Notes under the pieces: model-generated
What the model was told of the DNA's origin: nothing
The model's database searches: none
Seen by the model: the letters and a program-made list of their open reading frames with translations, nothing else
DNA from: Pirellulales bacterium
GTDB lineage: Bacteria; Planctomycetota; Planctomycetia; Pirellulales; Lacipirellulaceae
Assembly: GCA_020849945.1 (NCBI GenBank)
Contig: JADZFK010000027.1
Location: forward strand, 1-36,694
Length of the DNA stretch: 36,694 nucleotides
Direction: 5' to 3'
Shown here: positions 28,342-36,694 of the stretch, piece after piece
Layout of the letters: each line of letters opens with the position of its first letter
Position numbering within the stretch: position 1 is the stretch's first letter
Program-made: the position numbers and the translations under genes

Positions 28342-29152
28342 TTGCGTTGGAGGAACAGGCAACCAAGCATTGTTCCAGGCGTGTGAGAATCACGCGGAGC
28401 GCGGGCGTGGGGGCTGGGGCGGCGGTTGCCAGGCTTGCACCGGCGGCGGCCAGGCCGCCAAACGGAAAGAAGTGGTCGCCGGGTAGTTGCCGCACGCTGC
28501 ATTCATGGGTTGTGTGGCGTCGCCAACCCATGAGCCGGTCGGGCGGAACGGCCGGGTCCTGTGTCCCTCCCAGAACAAGGAGCGGCACATCGAGTGGCGG
28601 TTCTTCGATGTACCGATAGGTTTCAATCATTCGGAAATCGGCGCGGCTGATCGGCGCGAGGAGATTCCATAGTTCGGCGTTTTCGCGCACGGCCGTAGGG
28701 ATCCCCCCGTAGCGCGTTTGAAGTGCCGACAGCAATTCGTCATCGGTCAACCTGTGCAGCGGTTGCTTCACCACAATGGCATCGGGTGAGGGGAAGCCCG
28801 TCAGCACCAATAGTTGTGGCATGGGGCGGCCGCTTCTTCGCATCGAACGAGCAACCTCGAAGGCGAGTAGCGCGCCCATGCTGTGCCCCAACAGCACGAA
28901 TGGCATCGAGGCCTCTTCCGTGTGCTCGATTTCAGCTGCGACGGCATTCGCAAGCGGGGCGATTTCCGTGAAAAGTTGTTCGTTCATTCGGCCATCGTGA
29001 CCGGGAAGTGCGAAGGGCACGAGGTCTATCGAGCCGGGCAAGTAGGTTCGCCAGCGGCGATAGGGCACGGTTCCGCCTCCCGCGTAGGGGAAGCAGACCA
29101 ACCGCAATCGGGCTTCACTGGGGCCTTTGCAGGCGGGTTTTGAGTTAAACAT
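28322..29152 (-). CDS. Type II thioesterase (alpha/beta hydrolase, GrsT-like)
   Basis: RLVCFPYAGGGTVPYRRWRTYLPGSIDLVPFALPGHDGRMNE...FVLLGHSMGALLAFEVARSM...PGDHFFPFGG. Confidence 0.9.
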   Translation of the reverse strand: MFNSKPACKGPSEARLRLVCFPYAGGGTVPYRRWRTYLPGSIDLVPFALPGHDGRMNEQLFTEIAPLANAVAAEIEHTEEASMPFVLLGHSMGALLAFEVARSMRRSGRPMPQLLVLTGFPSPDAIVVKQPLHRLTDDELLSALQTRYGGIPTAVRENAELWNLLAPISRADFRMIETYRYIEEPPLDVPLLVLGGTQDPAVPPDRLMGWRRHTTHECSVRQLPGDHFFPFGGLAAAGASLATAAPAPTPALRVILTRLEQCLVACSSNANENRES

Positions 29153-29446
29153 CGCGGATTATGCGGAAAAAATCACTTGCCGATCCGCTGGAAGCGGTCC
29201 TTTTCGCTGCCAACAAGAACATTTAGAATGGTACTCTTGCTATGCTAATCGAAGTCGGTGGTACGGGAAGCAGATCGACACCTCGAGGTATTTGGTGGAA
29301 GGTTGGTCTGCCTTTTCGGTTGGTCGAGGCGATCGCAATCGCTGGCCACTTTGGGCCTTGGCTGCACGCGTTGAATTTCGTTACGTCTTCTTTGTCACCA
29401 CCGATTCGCCGCTTTGTGTGTACCGGTGCATTCTGTAGTTGATGTT

Positions 29447-31867
29447 ATGCGTTGTGAAGCAAACTATCAAACCATGATTGAACTGCTGGCCGGCCAGGCG
29501 GCCGATCAGCCCGATTGCCCTGCCTACGTGTTTCTCGACGATCGCGCCGGGGCGACCGAGATCACTTTTGGCGAGCTTGATCGCCGTGCCCGCGCGATTG
29601 CCAGCCGCTTGCAACTCGAATTGTCGCCGGGCGACCGCGCGTTGCTCGTGTACCCCGCGGGGCTCGAGTTCATCTCCGCTTTTCTTGGATGCTTGTATGC
29701 CGGCGTGGTTGCGGTACCAGCAACCTACCCGAAGCCGAAGCGGCCGATGCCGCGGTTGCAGCGGATCGCGCTCGATTGCGATGCCCATATTGCGCTCTCG
29801 ACGGGGCAGACGTTGGCAACGCTCGATCCCGATCTCCTTTCCAACGACGCCGCCACGAGCCAGTGGATCGCCACCGACGAATTGCAAGAGGACCTGGCCA
29901 TTTATTGGCAGCGGCCCGCGCTCGTCCGAAATGATCTTGCGTTCTTGCAATACACATCGGGCTCGACGAGCGACCCCAAGGGGGTAATGGTTTCGCACGG
30001 CAATTTGCTGACGAACTTGGAATGCATTCGCCAGGCGTTTGGCATCGGAACCGATGAGGACCAGGCCTCCTCGACGGGGGTGTTTTGGCTTCCGGCCTAT
30101 CACGATATGGGCCTCATTGGCGGCATCCTCACGCCTTTGTATGAAGGCGGCCGCAGCGTGCTTATGTCGCCCACCTCGTTCTTGCAACGGCCGATGCGGT
30201 GGTTGCAGGCAATTCACGATTATCGGGCCACGATCAGTGGCGCGCCGAATTTCGCTTACGAGTATTGTGTTCGTCGAACCCATGCCGACGAGCGTTCCCA
30301 ACTCGACCTCAGCCATTGGCGGCTCGCCTTCTGCGGGGCCGAGCCAATTCGCGCCGAAACACTCGACCATTTTGCGAAGGCTTTTGCCCCCGCCGGCTTC
30401 GCAAGGAAGGCGTTTTATCCGTGCTACGGTTTGGCCGAATCGACGCTCCTTGCGGCGGGGCCCGATTTCCGCGTCGAACCCCGCGTGTTGGCCGTCAATC
30501 GCACCGCGCTCGCAAAACACCAAGTGGTGCCCGCCTGTGGCGAACCCGATGCGATGGTGCAGCGGCTTGTCGGTTGCGGTTCGCCCGTCCAGGGCCACAA
30601 CATCGCGATCGTCGATCCCGTGGAAGGGAACGAATTGCCCGAGGGCACGGTGGGTGAAATCCTGATCCAAGGCCCCTCGCTCGCCCAAGGTTATTGGGAT
30701 CGCCCCGAGGAAACGGCCCTCGTGTTCGGTGCCCAAGTGCCTGGCCGATCAGGCACGTTCCTGCGAACGGGCGACCTTGGATTCTTCCGCGAAAGCGAAT
30801 TGTTCGTCACCGGACGCGTGAAGGATGTGATCATCATCCGCGGCCGAAATCATTATCCGCAGGATATCGAGCAATCGGCCGAGGGAGCACATCCGGCCGT
30901 CCTTCCTGGCGCGGCCTTCGCACTTGCCGATGAGCACGGCGAGCGGCTGGTTGTCGTTCATCAGCTCGATCGGCAATACCGAGCGGCCGACCACCATCAG
31001 GTGATTCAGGCCGTTCGCCGCGCAATCGTCGAGCAGCACGAGTTGGACCCCTACGCCATCGTGCTGATTCGCCAAACTTCGCTTCCGATCACTTCGAGCG
31101 GCAAAGTGCAGCGCAACTTGTGCCGCGAGCAATTCCTTGCCGACGAGTTGAAGGTCGTTCATTCGTGGACCAATCCGGCGATGCGTTCGGCCGCGAAGGC
31201 GGAAGCGGGTGAGGAGCCTCTCCGGGTCGAAGTTCACGCCGAGGGTGTTTCCAGCCAACACCGCAACGGAAAGGTGTTCCCGGCCGCTTTGTCGGCCGCT
31301 TCGCCGAACGGAAACGCTTCCACGACCGGTGGGGCGAATGCAAACGGCGCGAATGCGAACGCCGCACAATCCACAGAGATGGCCAAGAAGGAACCCCACA
31401 CAAATGGCCGTGGACGATTGAAATTACGCGCACACTGCGGCCCAGTCAGCCCGATCGATATCGACCGAGCGGCCGAGCAGGTCGAAGTGTGGTTGCTCCA
31501 GTGGTTGGTGAATCGCCTGAGCATGGACCCGGCCGATGTTGCGCGCGACCGCCCCTTTGCCGAGTTCGGCGTTGATTCATTGGCCGCCGTGGAATTGAGC
31601 CAAGAGTTGGAAGACACGTTCCAAGTGCCGCTGCCCGCGATCGTGGCCTGGAACTACCCGACGCCCGCAGCCTTGGCCCGGTACTTGGCCGAGCAATCGC
31701 TCGGCGTTAAAGAAGGCGGTGCGGCCTCTTCAGCCACTCCGCTCGCCTCCTGCGGAGAGTCGTTACCCCCCGCGCCAAACGATGAGGAACTCGCGGCGAT
31801 CCTCGCCGAAATCGAAAAACTCTCCGACGAAGATGCGAACCGCCTGCTGGCCGACGAAGTTCAATAA
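29447..31867 (+). CDS. Fatty acyl-AMP ligase (FAAL) with C-terminal acyl carrier protein domain
   Basis: AVPATYPKPKRPMPRLQRIALDCDAHIALST; LQYTSGSTSDPKGVMVSHGNLL; FWLPAYHDMGLIGGILTPLYEGGRSVLMSPTSFLQRPMRWLQAI (FAAL-type); FLRTGDLGFFRESELFVTGRVKDVIIIRGRNHYPQDIE; ACP motif FAEFGVDSLAAVELSQELE. Confidence 0.92.
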   Translation: MRCEANYQTMIELLAGQAADQPDCPAYVFLDDRAGATEITFGELDRRARAIASRLQLELSPGDRALLVYPAGLEFISAFLGCLYAGVVAVPATYPKPKRPMPRLQRIALDCDAHIALSTGQTLATLDPDLLSNDAATSQWIATDELQEDLAIYWQRPALVRNDLAFLQYTSGSTSDPKGVMVSHGNLLTNLECIRQAFGIGTDEDQASSTGVFWLPAYHDMGLIGGILTPLYEGGRSVLMSPTSFLQRPMRWLQAIHDYRATISGAPNFAYEYCVRRTHADERSQLDLSHWRLAFCGAEPIRAETLDHFAKAFAPAGFARKAFYPCYGLAESTLLAAGPDFRVEPRVLAVNRTALAKHQVVPACGEPDAMVQRLVGCGSPVQGHNIAIVDPVEGNELPEGTVGEILIQGPSLAQGYWDRPEETALVFGAQVPGRSGTFLRTGDLGFFRESELFVTGRVKDVIIIRGRNHYPQDIEQSAEGAHPAVLPGAAFALADEHGERLVVVHQLDRQYRAADHHQVIQAVRRAIVEQHELDPYAIVLIRQTSLPITSSGKVQRNLCREQFLADELKVVHSWTNPAMRSAAKAEAGEEPLRVEVHAEGVSSQHRNGKVFPAALSAASPNGNASTTGGANANGANANAAQSTEMAKKEPHTNGRGRLKLRAHCGPVSPIDIDRAAEQVEVWLLQWLVNRLSMDPADVARDRPFAEFGVDSLAAVELSQELEDTFQVPLPAIVAWNYPTPAALARYLAEQSLGVKEGGAASSATPLASCGESLPPAPNDEELAAILAEIEKLSDEDANRLLADEVQ

Positions 31868-31898
31868 TTACGGCTAATCAGCCGCGGGCTTCGATGGT

Positions 31899-32939
31899 TC
31901 ACTTACATTGTGCCTGGCGCCACGCGAGGCGGGCCAAACCGGCCGCTCCCAGGTAGCCCGCGTCTCCGCCGAGCGAGGCAAGCTCGATTCGCACCGTATC
32001 ACGCAGCGGTTCGAGCAATCGCGGCCGGGTTTCCGATCGAATCCGCTGGAGAAACTCGCGCCCAATTTCTGTATCGTTGCCGCCGAACGTCATCGCGCCG
32101 CCAAGCACGACCGCATCGGGATCAATCGTATGAATGAACGTAACGATGCCGATCGCCAGCCAGTGGGCTGCCTCGAAGATGGTGTCTCGGCAAACCTTGT
32201 CGCCGCGTTCGGCTTCCTCGGCGATGACACGCGGCGTGATGGCCTCGCCCGCGGCCTGGCGTTTCGCAAGCGCTGTGGCATCACCACGCTCGATTGCCGC
32301 CCGCGCTCGGTTCACGACGGCACTTGCATTGGCGTAGCTTTCGAGTGAGCCACGATTCCCGAGCGAGTCCTGCGGCGCATCCGGGGCCGGGTTCACAAGG
32401 ATGTGCCCACACTCGCCCCCGCAACTGTGCGCTCCTTCCACCAGCGTATCGCCGATCGTGATGCCGCCGCCAATGCCCGTGCCAAGCGTCAACAGCACCA
32501 GGCTGCCGTAGCCTTTGCCGGCACCCATCCAATACTCGCCGTAGGCCGCGGCGTTCGCGTCGTTCGCAAACGTCGTGGGAATTCCGAGATGATGGGCAAT
32601 GCGATCGCGGATCGGGAAATCCCACCAACCCGGAATGTTTCCCGGCCGCAAGATCATGCCGCTCGGCAAGTCGATTGGCCCGGGCGTGGCGATGCCCGCA
32701 CGGACCACGTCGCCGCGGCTGATCCCCTTCGTGGCAAACCACTCCTCGACCACCGAGGCGATCCGCCCACAAGCGTCTTCGGCGCCGCGCTGTTGTTCGG
32801 TCGGAATCGATTGAAACGCGATCGTCCGGCCCATCTCATCCACCAAGCCCATCTTGATGTTCGTGCCGCCAACATCCAAACCAATAAAGAACGGCTTCTG
32901 GCCTTGGGGCGGTTCAATCGTAATTCGTGTTGCAGTCAT
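31899..32939 (-). CDS. ROK-family sugar kinase/glucokinase-like protein without the canonical zinc cysteine cluster
   Basis: FFIGLDVGGTNIKMGLVDEMG; FANDANAAAYGEYWMGAGKGYGSLVLLTLGTGIGGGITIGDTLVEGAHSCGGECGHILVNPAPDAPQDSLGNRGSLESYANA. Confidence 0.88.
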   Translation of the reverse strand: MTATRITIEPPQGQKPFFIGLDVGGTNIKMGLVDEMGRTIAFQSIPTEQQRGAEDACGRIASVVEEWFATKGISRGDVVRAGIATPGPIDLPSGMILRPGNIPGWWDFPIRDRIAHHLGIPTTFANDANAAAYGEYWMGAGKGYGSLVLLTLGTGIGGGITIGDTLVEGAHSCGGECGHILVNPAPDAPQDSLGNRGSLESYANASAVVNRARAAIERGDATALAKRQAAGEAITPRVIAEEAERGDKVCRDTIFEAAHWLAIGIVTFIHTIDPDAVVLGGAMTFGGNDTEIGREFLQRIRSETRPRLLEPLRDTVRIELASLGGDAGYLGAAGLARLAWRQAQCK

Positions 32940-33011
32940 GGCAGTATGCGTGGGTGAACAAAAGAGACTTCGGTCAAACAAGAAATGCTCTTAACAGCCT
33001 AATGCGATAGC

Positions 33012-33421
33012 GCTAATTCAAACCACAAAGAACAGTGTATTCACATCTCAATTGCAACAAACCAGTTGAAGGAGTCGGGGAACCAGAACCGCTTTCAGCC
33101 CCCCGGCTTTGCCCCGTCACTCTCAACTTGTTCGACAAGCAGAGAACGCGAGGACTTTCCTCTTGGGAGCAATCAACATCCCACTCTTTATCGTAACTCC
33201 AATCCGGTGTTGTCTGTCGCATTTGAAGTTTGAATTCGCCGAACATAAAGAACACAAAGAAAAAAGAGAATCCAACATGGCAGAAATGCTGGTTTGCCCA
33301 TCCGCCTTGCAACGAACAAGTTGGCGAATGGAAAATGCGAACAATTGGCTCCCTCCAGCCGAGGCCTGAATAACCAATTTCCTGGCTTGATTGGTGTTCT
33401 TCGTGCTTTGTGGTTCATCAG
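33012..33421. repeat. Family 2 element(s), copy downstream-shared with 8901-9091
   Basis: CTAATTCAAACCACAAAGAACA at 33012 plus GAACATAAAGAACACAAAGAA (about 33239) and GTTCTTCGTGCTTTGTGGTTCATC (about 33393). Confidence 0.85.
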
Positions 33422-33625
33422 CCTAGCGATGGAGGACTAAGGCAATTTCCAAACACGTTTCTTGTTTAGCGCGGCAAACGGCTGTGGAAATCTTAGGAAC
33501 TCCCTCAAGAGCCTTCAAGCCGTCCCGCGCGATCGATTCAAAGGGAGAGGGTTCCAAACTAGTTGTGAAACTCGTTCCTATCGCTTTGCTGGCGGGCGTT
33601 TCCAAGGTCATGGGCAGAGCACACC

Positions 33626-34756
33626 TCACGTTTTTTCACGGAGTTCGGTGGAGGAGATGTCCTCTCGAAATGCCTCGGCGGAGACTTCGTCGCAGAGGTT
33701 CTGAAGCGTGACCGGCAAACGCAGGTCGGTGAGTGAGCGAAACACGCCGTTCACCATGCGGCCGAAGACCAGGAACCGGCACCCCGCGGCCGCCAACGCG
33801 GCCAACGCACCCTCGCGCTCGGCGAGGCCCGCGTAATACTTGGGGTCGGCGATTCGGGCAATCGTATCGGCACCGACGACGAACGTGCAACCCGGCGCTA
33901 ACGCGGCCTTCTCGAAAAAATGCGGAGCGCGTGTCAGCAGTACCCTTTCGCCTACAAACTGGCCCAAGCGGTCGGATATGTCAATGAAATCGAGCGGCCT
34001 CTTATCGACGTTCGTTATCGAGAGCTCAAACGTTACCGGGTGGCCCAATCGCTCTGCCGCCAGCCGTGCCATGTGCCGATGTCCTGTGTGCATCGGATGA
34101 AATGCACCGGGGAAAAGAACGCGAATTGGTTCCGGCGGGTTCCGCGTCCCGCCTCCCTCCACGACAACGTGCGACCGCTCGCCGAGTAGCAACTCGGTCC
34201 ATTCAGGTGGAGCCGCCTTTTCTCTTCGCACGCGTGGCTCCTCCTCACCCGTGGCGGGCAACGGTTCCGCGATTCCGCAGCTTTCCGCAATCGCATTCAG
34301 AATAAGCGTTTTGGCAACGAGTTCTTCCTCGGCGCGGTCGCGTCTTCCCTTTGTCAACTCGCGGGATTCAACCACCGTGCGTTCGCCCGTTTGCCATGCG
34401 ACATGCACCCGATGCGGGCCTCGCTTGGGCCTGGCGGAAACAAGGCTTGCCGTGGCCCCGATGCCGCACAACGTGCGCGGGTCGCCGGTGCCCAGTTCGC
34501 GGGCGCGTTCGAAAGCGGACATCGCCATCGCTCGGGCCGTACGCTCGTGACAATACTGCTCGACAGGGCCGCCCAGAAATCGCTCGAGCGCCGCCGCCGA
34601 GTAAGGAACGATCGCTTCAAGCACGCTTGCCGAACCACCGGGAACTTCGAGTAGCGCGGCAATCGCGCCGCTGCCGCCGCCTGTAACGGCAATCACCAAC
34701 TGCCGCCCGGCGGCATGGATGCGTTCGATAAGGGGTGGGTTCGAGGAGGCCTTCAT
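33626..34756 (-). CDS. CinA C-terminal-like (PncC-like, apparently degenerate) domain fused to an NMN/nicotinate-nucleotide adenylyltransferase-like domain
   Basis: N-terminal IHAAGRQLVIAVTGGGSGAIAALLEVPGGSASVLEAIVPYS (CinA-like); C-terminal VLFPGAFHPMHTGHRHMARLAAERLG (GxFxPxHxGH) with terminal ISSTELREKT (ISSTxxR). Confidence 0.8.
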   Translation of the reverse strand: MKASSNPPLIERIHAAGRQLVIAVTGGGSGAIAALLEVPGGSASVLEAIVPYSAAALERFLGGPVEQYCHERTARAMAMSAFERARELGTGDPRTLCGIGATASLVSARPKRGPHRVHVAWQTGERTVVESRELTKGRRDRAEEELVAKTLILNAIAESCGIAEPLPATGEEEPRVRREKAAPPEWTELLLGERSHVVVEGGGTRNPPEPIRVLFPGAFHPMHTGHRHMARLAAERLGHPVTFELSITNVDKRPLDFIDISDRLGQFVGERVLLTRAPHFFEKAALAPGCTFVVGADTIARIADPKYYAGLAEREGALAALAAAGCRFLVFGRMVNGVFRSLTDLRLPVTLQNLCDEVSAEAFREDISSTELREKT

Positions 34757-35108
34757 CTTGCAAGTTTGCCGAAAGGTTTCGCATCATCGTGCCGAAAACC
34801 CGGGCCATTCACCACAGAGTTCACGGTGGACACGGTGGAAAAAACACCTGGCGGTGCGATTGTGCCGCCTTCGGCATTTTCTCGCTCCATCCAGTTTACC
34901 AACAGACAGCACCCTGGGCGTCTTCGGTACGTGGCGTTTTCGCAACATCCGGTTGATGCCGAATCGGGCGGCCGTTGCTTTTCCGACACGCCCCGTGGTG
35001 ACGACCGCGGATTTCTCGCGTCTTTCGCTCCCATTCAGCTTGGGCACGGCCGTTGCATTGGCTCACTCGTGCCAACTTGCGGAGCCTGCTCATCCGGGAG
35101 AATGCACC

Positions 35109-36242
35109 ATGATCGAAGTTGTTGAAGTGAATGACCGGGAAACACTGTCGCACTACCGGTTGGCCTGGAATTCCTTGTTCTGCGGCACTCCTAACGCTTC
35201 GTTCTTCAACTCGTTCGATTGGTTCGATGCGTATTGGCAGAACGCCGGCAGCGACCAGAAGATGCGCGTTCTGGTCGTTCAAGATCGCGGGGAACCGATT
35301 GGCATTCTGCCCCTGTGCATACGTCGCGAAACGTACCGTGTTGGCAAGGTCCGCGTGTTGACCTACCCGCTCGACAATTGGAGCACATGGTACGGGCCTA
35401 TCGGCCCCAACCCGGCAACCACCATGCTCGCGGCCATGCAGCACCTGCGCCGCACGCCCCGCGATTGGGATATGTTTGAGCTTCGTTGGGTGCCCGATGA
35501 AGGCGTGCAAGGCGGCAAGCCGGCTCGGGCCATGCGAATCGCAAACATGTTCAGCGAGAAGCAGGTGTATCAAGTAACGTCGCTCGTCGACTTACCGAAT
35601 TCGTTTGATGAGTTTCTGGCCAACAAGTCGCAGGCGGTACGGCGACAATACCGGCGATTGTATCGAAGTCTGTTCGAGTCGGGCCGCGCCGAGTTCGTTC
35701 GGCATCGCCCCGCCCCAGCCAGCCAAGGCGACGGCGACCCGCGCTGGGACTTGTACGACGACTGCGAAACGATTGCCCAAGCCAGTTGGCAGGCGAACGT
35801 CACGAATGGCAACACCATTACGCACGAACCTGTGCGAGACTTCTTCCGAGAAACGCACGCCCTGGCGGCCAAGCTGGGCATGGCAGACCTCAGCTTGCTG
35901 TACGTCGATGGACGGCCCGCCGCCTACTTGTACGGATACCATTGCCGAGGCCACGTCAGCGCGCTACGCACCGGCTTCGATCCCTCGACCGGCGACGGCG
36001 TGGGGGCTGCGCTAATGTTTCAAGCGATCCAGGATAGTTGCCAACGCGGCGATCGACTGATCGATTTCGGCCCCGGCGAACGCGAACACAAACGCCGCTT
36101 GCGAACCCGCACCGAAGCTACCTACCGCCTCACCTACACCCCGCTTGATTCCTGGCGCTCGCAAGCCGTGCGATTTTCTCGATGGGTTAAAAACCATTGG
36201 CATTCCGCCCCCCAACCCACCACGAACCAAGCATCTGCCTGA
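35109..36242 (+). CDS. GNAT superfamily acetyltransferase, BioF2/CelD-like
   Basis: FFNSFDWFDAYWQNAGSDQKMRVLVVQDRGEPIGILPLCIRR...KSQAVRRQYRRLYRSL...LSLLYVDGRPAAYLYGYHCRGHVSALRTGFDPS...IDFGPGEREHKRRL. Confidence 0.82.
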   Translation: MIEVVEVNDRETLSHYRLAWNSLFCGTPNASFFNSFDWFDAYWQNAGSDQKMRVLVVQDRGEPIGILPLCIRRETYRVGKVRVLTYPLDNWSTWYGPIGPNPATTMLAAMQHLRRTPRDWDMFELRWVPDEGVQGGKPARAMRIANMFSEKQVYQVTSLVDLPNSFDEFLANKSQAVRRQYRRLYRSLFESGRAEFVRHRPAPASQGDGDPRWDLYDDCETIAQASWQANVTNGNTITHEPVRDFFRETHALAAKLGMADLSLLYVDGRPAAYLYGYHCRGHVSALRTGFDPSTGDGVGAALMFQAIQDSCQRGDRLIDFGPGEREHKRRLRTRTEATYRLTYTPLDSWRSQAVRFSRWVKNHWHSAPQPTTNQASA

Positions 36243-36433
36243 CACTACAAAGGGCCCAAAAAGGCTTTAGAATTCATAGCCCGGCCATCTTGGCCAGGAA
36301 TGAACGATTGAAGAAAACGCCCTGATTTCGGGTAGCGATTTCCGACCCGAAACGGGTCGGCTATAGGTTTTTACAGCGCCGGTCAGGACTCTTTCCTCGC
36401 TCCTTTTTCGCACGGCCGATCGTTTTTCCCTCA

Positions 36434-36522
36434 AAGTAGGTCCCGCGAGCCGAGCGGGACACAGAATTACCTACTCGGTAACCACTTCACGGAAAGTGCC
36501 GCTCGGCTCGCGGCACCTACTT
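36434..36522. repeat. BIME-like doublet, 27-nt arms AAGTAGGTSCCGC...GCGGSAC
   Basis: Left arm 36434-36460 and right arm 36496-36522 are reverse complements at 25/27; the two differences are compensated within each arm's own hairpin. Confidence 0.92.
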
Positions 36523-36694
36523 CTCGGCCCAATTTCAATTAATGATCGGCCCTGTTCTACTTCGCTTGTTGGTTGACATGGGCTAAGCGATTCGTTACGT
36601 TGCCAGTTGTCTATTGGGGTAGTCCATCATACCCCAGGATCGTGACACCCCGAAAGGAGTCCCGGCCCCTTTTCTGCCCCATGAGGTTGAGTAC

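Noticed and set aside
29381-30736. 451-aa minus-strand ORF
   Set aside because: Antisense shadow of the FAAL gene in high-GC coding sequence.
34719-35108. N-terminal extension of the GNAT-family ORF
   Set aside because: It overlaps the opposite-strand gene start and repeat-like sequence; ATG 35109 gives a proper N-terminus.
1-36694. tRNA, rRNA, phage or defence-system genes
   Set aside because: None recognised by reading; a tRNAscan-SE/PADLOC run would be needed to exclude them formally.

Overview
The window looks like a planctomycete (Pirellulales-type) chromosome segment. This is inferred from DUF1559 pseudopilin-like proteins, PEP-CTERM/dockerin proteins and general gene style. I support about 25 protein-coding genes: a partial DUF1559 gene, rsmD, a cyclophilin PPIase, two more DUF1559 proteins interleaved with two PEP-CTERM proteins, a HAMP-like membrane protein, a TadE-TadG(VWA)-TadE trio, a GH43 enzyme, ribBA, a conserved hypothetical, a CBS-korA-korB-CBS(zinc ribbon) block, an orphan XRE antitoxin pseudogene with an in-frame amber codon, putA, a divergent PPTase/type II thioesterase/FAAL-ACP locus, a ROK kinase lacking the usual zinc cysteines, a degenerate CinA-like domain fused to an NMN-adenylyltransferase-like domain, and a GNAT/BioF2-like protein. 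The most striking signal is not a gene. Many dispersed inverted-repeat (BIME-like) elements from several sequence-unrelated families occupy the intergenic space and also enter coding sequences in frame. Examples are the N-terminal leaders of all three DUF1559 proteins, the RibBA C-terminus, and three places in PutA. Several doublets show compensatory changes consistent with selection on hairpin structure. No tRNA, rRNA, CRISPR array or intact transposase was recognised.
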